NCBI GenBank assembly: GCA_964351905.1
Contig: CAYGPG010000011.1
Location: 1 to 54,885 of the forward strand
Length of the DNA stretch: 54,885 nt
Source: GCA-2708415 sp964351905
Lineage (GTDB): Bacteria > Pseudomonadota > Alphaproteobacteria > Micavibrionales > Micavibrionaceae
Direction: 5' to 3'
The translations under genes and the position numbers were made by a program. Below the pieces are notes generated by a model. It did no database searches. It worked only from the letters and a program-made list of their open reading frames with translations, and was not told the DNA's origin. Of the stretch, positions 24,396-32,917 are shown one piece after another (within the stretch, counting starts at the first letter, position 1; the number at the start of each line of letters is the position of its first letter).

Positions 24396-25380
24396 ACTTA
24401 GACTGGGTATTGATTTCGGCGGCACAAAAACTGAAATCATTGGCTTAAACGGCAATAACGGAAAAGAGTTATTTCGAAAGCGCATCCCGACCCCGCGCGA
24501 TAAATATCAAGACAATCTTAAAAGCTTTAAAAAGCTGGTTGATGAAGCCGAAAAGACGATGGGCATGACGGGGACTGTGGGGATGGGCATTCCTGGCTCT
24601 ATCTCCAACGACAACGGTTTAGTCAAAAATTCAAATATGGTTTGGATGAACGGCCAACCACTTCAAAAAGACATTGAAGATCTTTTAAAACGTGAAGTCC
24701 GTATCGAAAATGATGCCAATTGCTTTGCTGTGTCCGAAGCGACCGATGGCGCAGGACAAGGCGCACCCGTTGTTTTTGGTGTTATTATTGGCACAGGATG
24801 TGGAGGCGGTTTTGCGTTTCATGGCAAAGCACAAAAAGGCGTTAATGGTGTGGCCGGCGAATGGGGGCATAACCCCCTGCCCAAGCCACGCACTTACGTC
24901 CCTAAAATTCCAAACCACCCTTTTAACAAAGGCGATAATGAAAAAAGCTATGAATGGTTAACAACAGACAAAAGTTGGTCTGAAACCCCTGGTCCACTCT
25001 GTTATTGCGGCCATCGTAATTGTCAGGAGCTTTGGCTTTCTGGCACAGGGTTTAAGCGTGATTATGAAACTGTTTATGGCAGCAACTGTTCTACCCATGA
25101 CATTATTACAAAAGCACGCAAAGGCGAGGAAAAAGCTGTAGCAACATTAGAACGCTATTATGACCGTCTTGCCCGTGCGCTTGGAGTTGTCATCAACTTA
25201 ATTGATCCTGATGTGATTGTTCTTGGTGGCGGCATGAGCAACGTCCCAACGATTTACAAAGAAGTCCCTAATATCTGGGGCAAATACATCACTTCCGATA
25301 TAGTTCATACAAAGTTGGCCGCCCCTATTCACGGCGACTCTTCAGGCGTACGCGGCGCAGCATGGCTTTGGAATGATTAA
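24382..25380 (+). CDS. ROK-family sugar kinase, copy 2
   Basis: The 332-residue ROK kinase is closely similar to the one at 22706-23710. It has GIDFGGTKTEI, ENDANCFAVSEATDGAG, GTGCGGGFAFHG, GEWGHNPLPKPRTY and the zinc site CYCGHRNCQELW. NLIDPDVIVLGGGMSN and the identical C-terminal tail follow. The main differences are an insertion around residues 168-195 and changes in the sugar-binding neighbourhood, so the two copies may prefer different sugars. It is the last gene of the sugar operon; tRNA-Arg is encoded convergently 14 bases beyond. Confidence 0.93.
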   Translation: MSNYKLRLGIDFGGTKTEIIGLNGNNGKELFRKRIPTPRDKYQDNLKSFKKLVDEAEKTMGMTGTVGMGIPGSISNDNGLVKNSNMVWMNGQPLQKDIEDLLKREVRIENDANCFAVSEATDGAGQGAPVVFGVIIGTGCGGGFAFHGKAQKGVNGVAGEWGHNPLPKPRTYVPKIPNHPFNKGDNEKSYEWLTTDKSWSETPGPLCYCGHRNCQELWLSGTGFKRDYETVYGSNCSTHDIITKARKGEEKAVATLERYYDRLARALGVVINLIDPDVIVLGGGMSNVPTIYKEVPNIWGKYITSDIVHTKLAAPIHGDSSGVRGAAWLWND

Positions 25381-25394
25381 ATATAGAGGATGAA

Positions 25395-25471
25395 TGGCGC
25401 GCTCGGCAGGAGTCGAACCTGCAACCGCTTGATTCGTAGTCAAGTACTCTATCCAGTTGAGCTACGAGCGC
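25395..25471 (-). tRNA. tRNA-Arg (anticodon ACG)
   Basis: On the minus strand a 77-base cloverleaf runs from GCGCTCG to an encoded CCA. The acceptor pair is GCGCTCG/CGAGCGC and the anticodon arm is CTTGA-CTACGAA-TCAAG with anticodon ACG. The T arm is GCAGG-TTCGACT-CCTGC. The ACG anticodon, read as ICG after deamination, is the usual bacterial tRNA for CGN arginine codons. Confidence 0.97.
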
Positions 25472-25692
25472 GTGTTATTTGTTAATAACGAACGGACACT
25501 ACAATAAGCTTCTCTATGATTGCAAGCCCAAATCGCAGGAAAAGGCTATATTTTGTAATAATGTTATCCTATGCCTTTTTACGAAAACAACACCCTTTTT
25601 CTTGACCCTAAACCTAAATTACGCTTAGGTATGGCATAATTTCATAAAGATTGGCCGAAATTTATTTGCGCCTCAATGGGTTAAAACAAAAA

Positions 25693-26898
25693 ATGATCAA
25701 AAAATCTATACAAATCAAAGCGATAAAGGCTTCTCTTATCATCGTATCGGCTGTATTGGCTTTACCAAGCGCCGCAAATGCGCAAATTGATATGGCACAA
25801 CAGCCCGTTTTAGTAATTACCAATAAGACAATGACGCCCACAAATACGGCGCCTATATATAGTCGCCCGACCCGCGCGCCTGAAATAAGCCCACAGCAGG
25901 TTTCTGATGCCGCCTTTATGGGCGCGGGCGCCTCCCTCGTTGGAGGAAAGATTAATACGTTAGGTAACGATATTTTTGCGGTTCAAAGCAATTTAGGGCG
26001 ATTGGGTCAACGCCTTGGTGAAATTGAAGGACGTGGCAAAAATATTGCGGCTGGTTACTATGCGAATGTAGCGACAATTAACACAGCGCTACAAACTGGC
26101 ACCACACCTGGTAACCCGCGTCTTGTTCAAAACTTGGACAGTGCGCAGAAAAATTTAGATACGCTTTCAAATAACGTAGCAGAACTTAATGCATTGGCTG
26201 TTGAACTAGCAGATAGTGCTTCTCGCGCTTCGTATCTAATGAATAATATTCGCGCGACTTACAATCTGTCAGGCGCTATAGAAGAAGATCACGCCCGTTT
26301 GGCACAGTTAGAAGATCAACTCAATACAACAACGGTTACTATTGATCGCCTTTTAAACGAAGTAAATGATGATATTTCTCGTACAACTTCTTATCTCTCA
26401 ACAGAGCGAAATAACATGCGCACCTTATCACTTGCTGTATCCAATGGTGACTTATATGGCGGAAGTTTAGCTAACCATCCTTTCTCACGCGCACCGCAAA
26501 GCGCGATGGTTCAACAAAGTAGCTTCAATGGAAATGCTGTTGAGCCTATGGCGGCCCCTTCAATGGCACAACCTGCAGTGATGTCAAATGCGTCACAGGC
26601 AAGACCCTTGGCAAAAATTCGCTTTGACAAACCAAATGTAGATTATGAACAGCCTATTTATGCTGCTGTTCAAAACGCAATGGCTCGTTTTCCTAATTCT
26701 CGTTTTGAATTAATCGCTGTACACCCTACTTCTGGTAATGCTGCACAGACAGCAATTGAAAGCACGCGTTCACGCCGTAACGCAGAGCGTGTTTTGAGAA
26801 CATTAACACAGATGGGTGTTGGTATGGATCAAATTGATCTTAGCTATGCCCCGAGCAGCGATGCAAGAACCAGCGAAGTTCATCTTTACATCCGTTAA
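25693..26898 (+). CDS. Secreted coiled-coil protein with degenerate OmpA-like C-terminus
   Basis: The protein has about 401 residues if translated from ATG 25693, which gives a clean signal peptide (SLIIVSAVLALPSAANAQ). Residues about 75-260 form a long coiled coil (LGRLGQRLGEIEGRGKNIAA, then LDTLSNNVAELNALAVELAD). A Met/Pro/Ala/Ser-rich linker leads to a C-terminal domain of about 95 residues. There, AKIRFDKPNVDYEQPIYAAV, FELIAVHPTS and STRSRRNAERVLRTLTQMGV follow the OmpA peptidoglycan-binding pattern, without its exact NxxLSxxRA motif. It may link outer envelope and peptidoglycan. The following gene starts three bases after its stop. Confidence 0.75.
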   Translation: MIKKSIQIKAIKASLIIVSAVLALPSAANAQIDMAQQPVLVITNKTMTPTNTAPIYSRPTRAPEISPQQVSDAAFMGAGASLVGGKINTLGNDIFAVQSNLGRLGQRLGEIEGRGKNIAAGYYANVATINTALQTGTTPGNPRLVQNLDSAQKNLDTLSNNVAELNALAVELADSASRASYLMNNIRATYNLSGAIEEDHARLAQLEDQLNTTTVTIDRLLNEVNDDISRTTSYLSTERNNMRTLSLAVSNGDLYGGSLANHPFSRAPQSAMVQQSSFNGNAVEPMAAPSMAQPAVMSNASQARPLAKIRFDKPNVDYEQPIYAAVQNAMARFPNSRFELIAVHPTSGNAAQTAIESTRSRRNAERVLRTLTQMGVGMDQIDLSYAPSSDARTSEVHLYIR

Positions 26899-26901
26899 TT
26901 C

Positions 26902-27816
26902 ATGACGATATCTAAAAAAAATTCGCTTATTGCCTTTGTGGCAATTGGCTTATTGATCAGTATTTATTTCATTTTTTTTAGCGGCACATATTTCAGTGAG
27001 TCGAAAAACGAATATGTTGTTTCAATTCCCCATTACGGTCCGTTGATCACGACGCAAAGCATTAATGTAAAATATACGGGCAATATTGCCGTCGGCTTTT
27101 TACCTGAAAGTAAAATTGGTAAAATCAAAAGTGGTAAAAAAGTTGTTTTATTCGATAAAGAAAACTACGCCCTACCCCTAGGTGGAGAAGTCAGGTCAAT
27201 AGAAAGGGCAAAAGATAATTCATACAAAGTAGTTATTCTTGTTCCTAAAGGCACCAAAACTGATTTATTAGGCAACATATTGGCCATTATCAAGCGCGAA
27301 GAAATAGGCACCAAGCGCCTTCCTAATACTGCTCTGCAGCGTGATGAAAACGGGGAGCTTTACGTTTGGCGAGCAATTCAGAATAAAAACTCTGATAGAT
27401 TTTCAATAGAAAAAACACCAATTCAAATCCTATTTAAAAATGAAAAATATTTTGTAGAAGCTGGTCAAGCTATAGGCTCTAAAGATTTTGTTATACTAAA
27501 CCCAGACAATACGCTTGCAGAAGAGAAAACATACGAATTTGAAGTGGAAACGTTCACTGCGCCGCTTCATAATCCTATCAAGCAGGCGTGGATTGATTAC
27601 AAATTAAATAAAGACCGTAAACAACAAGCAGAGCTCAAACAAATAGCTGAGAACTGTGCAAATGGAGTTGTTAGCCCTAGTGCTGTTGACCCAAACAGCA
27701 TTCAGGCTGGTGACAATTCTTCAAATAATGGTTCCAGCTGTGGATCGCCATTTCAAGGCACGGATCCTTTTTTAATTTTTCAAGATATGATCCAGCAATA
27801 TCAAGAATCACCCTAA
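26902..27816 (+). CDS. Single-pass membrane-fusion-protein-like protein, unknown
   Basis: The 304-residue protein has an N-terminal membrane anchor (LIAFVAIGLLISIYFIFF) and a periplasmic region. Residues about 55-190 read like the barrel domains of efflux adaptor proteins: repeated short beta strands, then TKRLPNTALQRDENGELYVW, which resembles the VPxxALxxxxGxxxVW segment of RND and HlyD adaptors. The lipoyl/coiled-coil hairpin of true adaptors is absent. The tail is helical and then Ser/Asn/Gly-rich with a Cys pair (ENCANG ... SSCGSP). It is probably co-transcribed with the OmpA-like gene, three bases upstream. I do not recognise a named family. Confidence 0.6.
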   Translation: MTISKKNSLIAFVAIGLLISIYFIFFSGTYFSESKNEYVVSIPHYGPLITTQSINVKYTGNIAVGFLPESKIGKIKSGKKVVLFDKENYALPLGGEVRSIERAKDNSYKVVILVPKGTKTDLLGNILAIIKREEIGTKRLPNTALQRDENGELYVWRAIQNKNSDRFSIEKTPIQILFKNEKYFVEAGQAIGSKDFVILNPDNTLAEEKTYEFEVETFTAPLHNPIKQAWIDYKLNKDRKQQAELKQIAENCANGVVSPSAVDPNSIQAGDNSSNNGSSCGSPFQGTDPFLIFQDMIQQYQESP

Positions 27817-27819
27817 TTA

Positions 27820-28281
27820 TCATTTTCGGACATGGTTAATAAGTCCGTCCATCCCCTCTTCCAAAATATCTAATACATCTTCAAAGCCATTTAAATCACC
27901 ATAGTAAGGATCGGGTACGTCAATAAGGCCTTGATTACTGTGATCTAAAAATAAACTAATTTTACCCTGGTGTTGGTTTGGTGCAGTATTTTTTAAAAGG
28001 CGCAAATGCCCTTGATCCATTGCAATTATAAAATCAAAATTTTTAAAATCATCTGGTTTAATTTGGCGCGCACGAATCTCAAACATATCTATATTACGTT
28101 TCATCGCTGCTTTAATTGCACGATCATCGGATGAATTTCCAACGTGATAATTATGTGTTCCCGCAGAATCAATAAGGAAACCAGAAGACATCCCTAAATC
28201 TTCGAGTTTTTGTCTTAAAAGGGCTTCTGCTGTTGAAGAGCGACAAATATTACCTGTACATACAAATAAGATTTTTTTCAT
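27820..28281 (-). CDS. Low-molecular-weight protein-tyrosine phosphatase
   Basis: The 153-residue protein carries the P-loop CTGNICRSS at residues 8-16, with catalytic Cys8 and Arg14, and the general acid loop VPDPYYGD near the C-terminus. Such enzymes dephosphorylate phosphotyrosine; in bacteria they often control polysaccharide kinases, and related members act as arsenate reductases. No kinase or arsenic gene is nearby. An AAGGA ribosome site precedes the ATG. The gene is convergent with the membrane protein gene on its left (three bases between stops) and divergent from olsB. Confidence 0.94.
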   Translation of the reverse strand: MKKILFVCTGNICRSSTAEALLRQKLEDLGMSSGFLIDSAGTHNYHVGNSSDDRAIKAAMKRNIDMFEIRARQIKPDDFKNFDFIIAMDQGHLRLLKNTAPNQHQGKISLFLDHSNQGLIDVPDPYYGDLNGFEDVLDILEEGMDGLINHVRK

Positions 28282-28367
28282 GCTTATCCTTTTGACTTAT
28301 TAACACTCTAGTTTTGTGAAATAGCTATACATCTTGACCCTTGAGCCATACGCGATAAGGTAAAGGT

Positions 28368-29207
28368 ATGACAGAACTTGCCTACAATCCTGACCGTATA
28401 AAAGTTAGGCTAACTGAAAGTGATGACGAAATAAAGGCATCACAAGCCATTCGCTATGCTGTCTTTTATGAAGAATTTGGCGCAAAGCCAAGCGAAGAGA
28501 TGCAAAAAGAAAAACGTGACTTCGATCAATATGATAATATTACAGACCATCTTGTTGTTTTAGATAAAGATTTACCCGAAGGCCCCAGCCAAATTGTTGG
28601 GACATACCGATTGTTAAGACGCAGCGTTGCCGAAAAACATGGTGAATTTTACACCGCCAGTGAATATGACATTCAGCCACTACTTGATCATGAACAAAAT
28701 CTTTTAGAATTAGGGCGCTCTTGCGTTCTTCCCGCCTACAGAAACCGTCCTATCTTACAAAAATTATGGGAGGGGATTGCCCACTATGTCGCAGAACATA
28801 ACATAAGTTTGATGTTTGGCTGTGCCAGCTTACATGGAACGGACATTAACGACCTTTCAAAACAGCTTTCTTATCTTTATCACTTTCATAGGACAGAAGA
28901 TAAAATGTGCCCTACAGCAATTGATGAGCGTTACGTGGATATGAATCTACATAAAAAAGATGACCTCGATATAAAAAAAGTTTTTATCAGCCTGCCTCCC
29001 CTTATTAAAGGCTACTTACGTTTGGGAGCAAGCATTGGAGACGGTGCGGTTATTGATCATCAGTTCAACACAACAGATGTTTGTATCGTCATGCCTACTG
29101 CAAAAGTCACTGATAAATATTACAACCATTACCAACGCAAAACTGACAAAGAAATTATGGCTAATCGCCAACCTTTGACAGAAAAAGAAGCTGTAGAAAC
29201 AGCCTAA
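28368..29207 (+). CDS. olsB: OlsB, L-ornithine N-alpha-acyltransferase
   Basis: The 279-residue GNAT-like acyltransferase would join a 3-hydroxyacyl chain from acyl carrier protein to the alpha-amino group of ornithine, giving lyso-ornithine lipid. Family features are AIRYAVFYEEFGAKP near the N-terminus, VGTYRLLRR, LLELGRSCVLPAYRNRPILQ and LMFGCASLHGTD, then the C-terminal PPLIKGYLRLGASIGDGAVID. The next gene, an acyltransferase of the OlsA type, starts on the last base of the stop codon (TAATG), which supports the assignment. Ornithine lipids replace phospholipids under phosphate limitation in many alphaproteobacteria. Confidence 0.93.
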   Translation: MTELAYNPDRIKVRLTESDDEIKASQAIRYAVFYEEFGAKPSEEMQKEKRDFDQYDNITDHLVVLDKDLPEGPSQIVGTYRLLRRSVAEKHGEFYTASEYDIQPLLDHEQNLLELGRSCVLPAYRNRPILQKLWEGIAHYVAEHNISLMFGCASLHGTDINDLSKQLSYLYHFHRTEDKMCPTAIDERYVDMNLHKKDDLDIKKVFISLPPLIKGYLRLGASIGDGAVIDHQFNTTDVCIVMPTAKVTDKYYNHYQRKTDKEIMANRQPLTEKEAVETA

Positions 29208-30013
29208 TGCGTGCCCTCATCGCCTGCATTAAACTGTTCTTATTTGGGGTTTTATGCGCCTTTATTATCCCTACCCAATTTATATGGCAACTTATTTTTA
29301 AAAAAAGTGATTTATACTTTGTCATTCCTAGATTATTTAACCGTCTCACCTTGTTGATCTTTCGCATCAAAGTCGATATTCAAGGAGAGCAAATATCGAA
29401 AAAAAATGTAATTTTTGTTGGCAACCACCTTTCATATATCGATATTCCTGTTTTAGGCAGTTACTTGCCTGCAACCTTTATTGCCAAAGCCGATGTGAGG
29501 AAATGGCCGGTCTTTGGTACATTGGCCAGCATTTCTAGGACAATTTACATTGAAAGAAATCGTGGCACCGCGCTGAAATGCATAAAAGACATTGAGAAAT
29601 CAATTCAAGAAAAACGATCTTTAATCCTTTTTCCCGAAGGAACATCGACCCAAGGCATTAAGGTTTTGCCTTTTAAATCAAGTATTTTTGAATTGTTTCT
29701 GCATGAAAGCCTTAAAAAAAATCTTATATTGCAACCTTTTACGCTCACCATTAATTCTGCAGACAAGAAAGAGATAATTCAGCCAAAAGATAATGATCTT
29801 TATGCGTGGCATAGCGATATGACGCTCCCTACCCACCTTTGGCAACTTGCGCTTTCAAGAGGAGCAAATATCCTGCTTACACTCCACCCTTCTCTCGAGG
29901 CCAATAATTTTACAGACAGAAAGAAATTTGCAGCAATTTGTCATGAAACCGTTGATCGAGGTTTAAAAAATACCCTTCCAAAAGCCTTAAGAGAATTAGC
30001 ACCACCCTCTTGA
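29207..30013 (+). CDS. olsA: OlsA, lyso-ornithine lipid O-acyltransferase (PlsC family)
   Basis: The 268-residue membrane-associated acyltransferase has an N-terminal hydrophobic helix (LIACIKLFLFGVLCAFIIP). PlsC-family motifs are NHLSYIDI (HX4D box), IYIERNRG and FPEGTSTQG. Following olsB directly, it should add the second acyl chain to lyso-ornithine lipid. A general 1-acylglycerol-phosphate acyltransferase role cannot be excluded, because OlsA enzymes are often bifunctional. The ATG overlaps the olsB stop by one base. Confidence 0.9.
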   Translation: MRALIACIKLFLFGVLCAFIIPTQFIWQLIFKKSDLYFVIPRLFNRLTLLIFRIKVDIQGEQISKKNVIFVGNHLSYIDIPVLGSYLPATFIAKADVRKWPVFGTLASISRTIYIERNRGTALKCIKDIEKSIQEKRSLILFPEGTSTQGIKVLPFKSSIFELFLHESLKKNLILQPFTLTINSADKKEIIQPKDNDLYAWHSDMTLPTHLWQLALSRGANILLTLHPSLEANNFTDRKKFAAICHETVDRGLKNTLPKALRELAPPS

Positions 30014-30077
30014 TTTTCGAGCCCAGAGCCCTTACATCTAACAATCAAAAGAAATTTTAAATAAAACTGAGAATATT

Positions 30078-30296
30078 ATGGACATAACACCTGACGAACT
30101 AATTAAAATTCAAGCTTACCTTAGATCAAAATTTGGTAATGAAGGACTGGCTGTGCGCCCACGTTCACAAACGGGAGATTCCATAGAGGTACTCCTTAAT
30201 GGAGAATTTATTGGCCTTGTCTACAAGGATGATGACGAAGACGACGTTTCTTACGATTTCAATATGGCTATTCTTGCCATAGATTTACCTGAATAA
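30078..30296 (+). CDS. DUF3126 family small protein
   Basis: The protein has 72 residues and no signal. LIKIQAYLRSKFGNEGLAVR, then SIEVLLNGEFIGLVYKDDDEDDVSYDFNMAILAIDL, match the conserved alphaproteobacterial DUF3126 family. Function is unknown. It starts 64 bases after olsA and is followed by the secreted-protein block. It is one of the best taxonomic markers in the window for Alphaproteobacteria. Confidence 0.85.
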   Translation: MDITPDELIKIQAYLRSKFGNEGLAVRPRSQTGDSIEVLLNGEFIGLVYKDDDEDDVSYDFNMAILAIDLPE

Positions 30297-30315
30297 AACA
30301 TTGTATAATAAAGGC

Positions 30316-30759
30316 ATGTTTCATGCCTTTATTATCACATTCTTATTTTTATCATCGTTAAGCCCTCATGCATTGGCGAAAGAACAACTACGTTTTAAAG
30401 AGGCGCAAAACAAAAGAGAATACAGTGCCTTAAGGGTTATTTCTCAATCATCTTCTCAAAATAAAAATTCTTTTAAGATCGCCGCTATCGATCTAAACAA
30501 TGACTTCATTGATGAATATATTGTAACACCAAACAGTCCTCAATTTTGCGATAAAAACCGGCTATGTCCTTATCACATCATTGCCTTTGCAAAAGACGAT
30601 GCTTTGCTTATTGGTCGATTTGATGCACATAAAATCTTGATTTCAGATAAAAAAACCTACGGCATTCGTAATATCATCGTCTATAATGATACCTATAATG
30701 ATTTTCAAAATAAAACAGCTCGCTGGAACCCGTTTTCATTCACTTATCAAACATATTAA
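30316..30759 (+). CDS. Small secreted protein with FG-GAP-like motif, unknown
   Basis: From ATG 30316 (AAAGG ribosome site, preferred to TTG 30301) the protein has about 147 residues with a signal peptide (FHAFIITFLFLSSLSPHALA). The mature part contains KIAAIDLNNDFIDEYIV, an FG-GAP/EF-hand-like Asp-rich loop. A CxxxxxCP motif (CDKNRLCPYHII) follows. The same arrangement, Asp loop then C-x5-C-P plus hydrophobics, appears in the protein at 32327-32917, so the two are probably distant paralogues. It is the first of five secreted proteins encoded in a row. Function is unknown. Confidence 0.75.
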   Translation: MFHAFIITFLFLSSLSPHALAKEQLRFKEAQNKREYSALRVISQSSSQNKNSFKIAAIDLNNDFIDEYIVTPNSPQFCDKNRLCPYHIIAFAKDDALLIGRFDAHKILISDKKTYGIRNIIVYNDTYNDFQNKTARWNPFSFTYQTY

Positions 30760-30818
30760 TGATTTAAAGCAAGGTTTTTGCGCTCCCCACGCTAAAAAGG
30801 GTAAACTATAAAAGTGAG

Positions 30819-32336
30819 ATGATGGGAAATTGCGCATATAAAAAACAGGCATTTATACTAAAAACGCTATTTTTAGGCGTTTTAGTATATTTATCTATTC
30901 ATAACGCCTCTGTTGCAAATGAATGTGTACAAACAATAACAAACCCTGCCCCTGCCGGTGAAGTTTTAAATTACGGTGCTGCAAGAGCTAACTGTAAAGC
31001 AGGCCCGCGTGTTCACCGTGGCGTCGATATTATGCTTGAAATGTGCCTGCCTGTACAACCGCAACAGGGCTGTACCGTTATGATGAATGGTAATACACCA
31101 CTCTTCAAAACAGGTGGATATGGGCTATACGCCCGCTTTAATTGTGGACCTCGCGTCGAAGTGCGTTACGCCCACCTTAATTCATGGAGTAACGGCATGG
31201 CAATAAACGGGCGAAGCGGCGCCGCAAGAAGTACTCCACCACACATTCATTACGAAGTTGTGATTGATGGCGTAAAAGTTGATCCTAAATGCGTCTGGGG
31301 AAGCCACCCTAATCCGAGTGACTGCGGAATTGCCAATGGAGGGCGAATTTCAGGGATACAACCGGCAGATATGTGTGATGGGTCTGTATTAGAAGCATTA
31401 AAAGCGAACGCTAGAGGTCGATATACAAATCGGCTAAATTGCATGACATCGAGCAAAACAATTGTAGATGGTGTTAGCCCGTCTTCAATTACACCTACGG
31501 GGCATGAAGTTGATTTGCCTGAATGTGAAGAATACACTGGACCAAATGACGGTCATCATGAACATGATGATATTGAAGGTGAAGATTTAGAGGATAACCC
31601 ACTTCCAGTCATTCAACCGCCAATCATGGAGGTGCCTGATCCGGTAGGTTTACCAGACCCTATTCCGGGCACTCCTGGCGATGATCCTAATTTAGCACCA
31701 CCGCCAGAAGAACCTAATGATGATCTAGAAGTTAGCGGGTGCGCCGCAGATACATGGACGGCTATGGTTAATCAGGCGGTCATGCAAACACGGCGCGAAG
31801 ACTTGGTTAATAAGCGGCTCATTGTAAAGCCTGACAGCGTATTAGATTACAGTTGCTTTAACAGACAAATATTAGAAGTTGCCGTTAATGCAGGCCCCAT
31901 CTTTAGTGAGACAACACGTTGGGACAATGTCACAGTCGATATAATCGGAAAGTCAGTAGATATTTCTCTACGCACAAAACAAGAGGATAATGATCCGTTC
32001 TTTTCAGAAAAAGATTATAATTTCGAACGTGAGTATGAGCAAAGTAATGGCACAACAATAACGTTAGAAAGCTTTAGCCCCATATCACTTGATATGGCCA
32101 TCGACTCACTCGTGGGTAAAGCTTCTGCAGGTTACTTCTCAACCAATTTCAATCAAGGATATGTTTCAGATACGGTTCCCCCACCTGCAGCTTATCCAGC
32201 AACTTGTAACGTCATGTCTGCTGTGTGGGCAGCAGCAAAATGTAAAAACTTTGAGGATTCGAGTATATTTTATACCTTCGAAGACTTAGTGGGGACGGAT
32301 CCACGTGAATTTCCGTTGAGTATGCCATGTTTATAA
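30819..32336 (+). CDS. M23 zinc endopeptidase with novel Cys-rich C-terminal domain
   Basis: The 505-residue secreted protein has a signal or anchor helix (ILKTLFLGVLVYLSIHNASVA), then an M23/LytM domain at about residues 40-155. HRGVDI (HxxxD, about residue 66), VRYAHL and HIHYEV (HxH, about residue 141) supply the zinc ligands and catalytic His, so it should be active on peptidoglycan cross-links. Unlike usual LytM domains it holds several Cys residues (ANCKAG, MCLPVQPQQGC, FNCGPR). A Pro/Asp/Glu-rich linker (about 235-300) leads to a C-terminal domain of about 200 residues shared with the protein at 33486-34487 (LI.KPDSVLDYSCF, then ATCNVMSAVWAAAKCKNF). The gene overlaps the next by ten bases. 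Confidence 0.85.
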   Translation: MMGNCAYKKQAFILKTLFLGVLVYLSIHNASVANECVQTITNPAPAGEVLNYGAARANCKAGPRVHRGVDIMLEMCLPVQPQQGCTVMMNGNTPLFKTGGYGLYARFNCGPRVEVRYAHLNSWSNGMAINGRSGAARSTPPHIHYEVVIDGVKVDPKCVWGSHPNPSDCGIANGGRISGIQPADMCDGSVLEALKANARGRYTNRLNCMTSSKTIVDGVSPSSITPTGHEVDLPECEEYTGPNDGHHEHDDIEGEDLEDNPLPVIQPPIMEVPDPVGLPDPIPGTPGDDPNLAPPPEEPNDDLEVSGCAADTWTAMVNQAVMQTRREDLVNKRLIVKPDSVLDYSCFNRQILEVAVNAGPIFSETTRWDNVTVDIIGKSVDISLRTKQEDNDPFFSEKDYNFEREYEQSNGTTITLESFSPISLDMAIDSLVGKASAGYFSTNFNQGYVSDTVPPPAAYPATCNVMSAVWAAAKCKNFEDSSIFYTFEDLVGTDPREFPLSMPCL

Positions 32337-32917
32337 AAACACAAATCAAAAACCTTATTGTCGCTACGTTATTAGTAGCGGGGTTTTCTTTTTTGGCTTC
32401 ACCTGCTTTTGCACTGCAATATCAAATTTGCAAATCACCACAACAATCAATGCCATGCGCCGTTGCTTTTGAAAAGCTACGAACATACAAAAATCCAATT
32501 ACAAAAGAAAAATTTTTCGAGGATGAGGTTCATATAAAAGGTAATAAACTTTTGACAATGCCAGCCCTATACGTGGCCAATCCTGACTTGGATAAAGACG
32601 GTGTTAAAGAGATAATTATTGCCCTTTCCGAAGCAAAACCAGAATCGAAAGGGCTATTCTGCCAATCAAAATTTAAATGCCCACACTTCGTTATTCAAAA
32701 CAGAAATGTTGATTTAAATAAACCACGCTTACGTTACTACTCCCTTATTGGCGCCACGTATGCACATGGAATTGGACTATCAACAGATGAGGCATTAGGC
32801 GGGTATCAATCTTTAAGAGTTTATAAAAACAATAGTCCTAATGCCTTTCATACTTATCAATATGATAAAGAAACAGATAAATACCACGATTTAGGAAAGC
32901 AGGAGGCAAGAGGATGA
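32327..32917 (+). CDS. Secreted protein with Asp-rich loop and C-x5-C-P motif, unknown
   Basis: The 196-residue protein has a signal peptide (LIVATLLVAGFSFLASPAFA) and a mature part with Cys pairs (YQICKSPQQSMPCA; FCQSKFKCPHFVI). NPDLDKDGVKEIIIA is a calcium-binding-like Asp loop. The Asp loop followed by C-x5-C-P parallels the protein at 30316-30759, suggesting a shared fold. The start overlaps the M23 gene by ten bases and the stop overlaps the next start by four (ATGA), so it is translated as part of the block. Function is unknown. Confidence 0.75.
   Translation: MFIKTQIKNLIVATLLVAGFSFLASPAFALQYQICKSPQQSMPCAVAFEKLRTYKNPITKEKFFEDEVHIKGNKLLTMPALYVANPDLDKDGVKEIIIALSEAKPESKGLFCQSKFKCPHFVIQNRNVDLNKPRLRYYSLIGATYAHGIGLSTDEALGGYQSLRVYKNNSPNAFHTYQYDKETDKYHDLGKQEARG

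Noticed and set aside
20723..25380. Sialic acid catabolism operon
   Set aside because: AGE and ROK proteins occur there, but no lyase, NagA/NagB or sialic acid transporter is present, and a PMI-like cupin points to hexose metabolism.
25651..25692. TTG start for the OmpA-like protein
   Set aside because: It adds a 14-residue segment before a typical signal peptide that begins at ATG 25693.
27820..28281. Arsenate reductase
   Set aside because: The fold is shared, but there is no arsR, arsB or related gene nearby, and the P-loop CTGNICRSS with DPYYG fits a tyrosine phosphatase.
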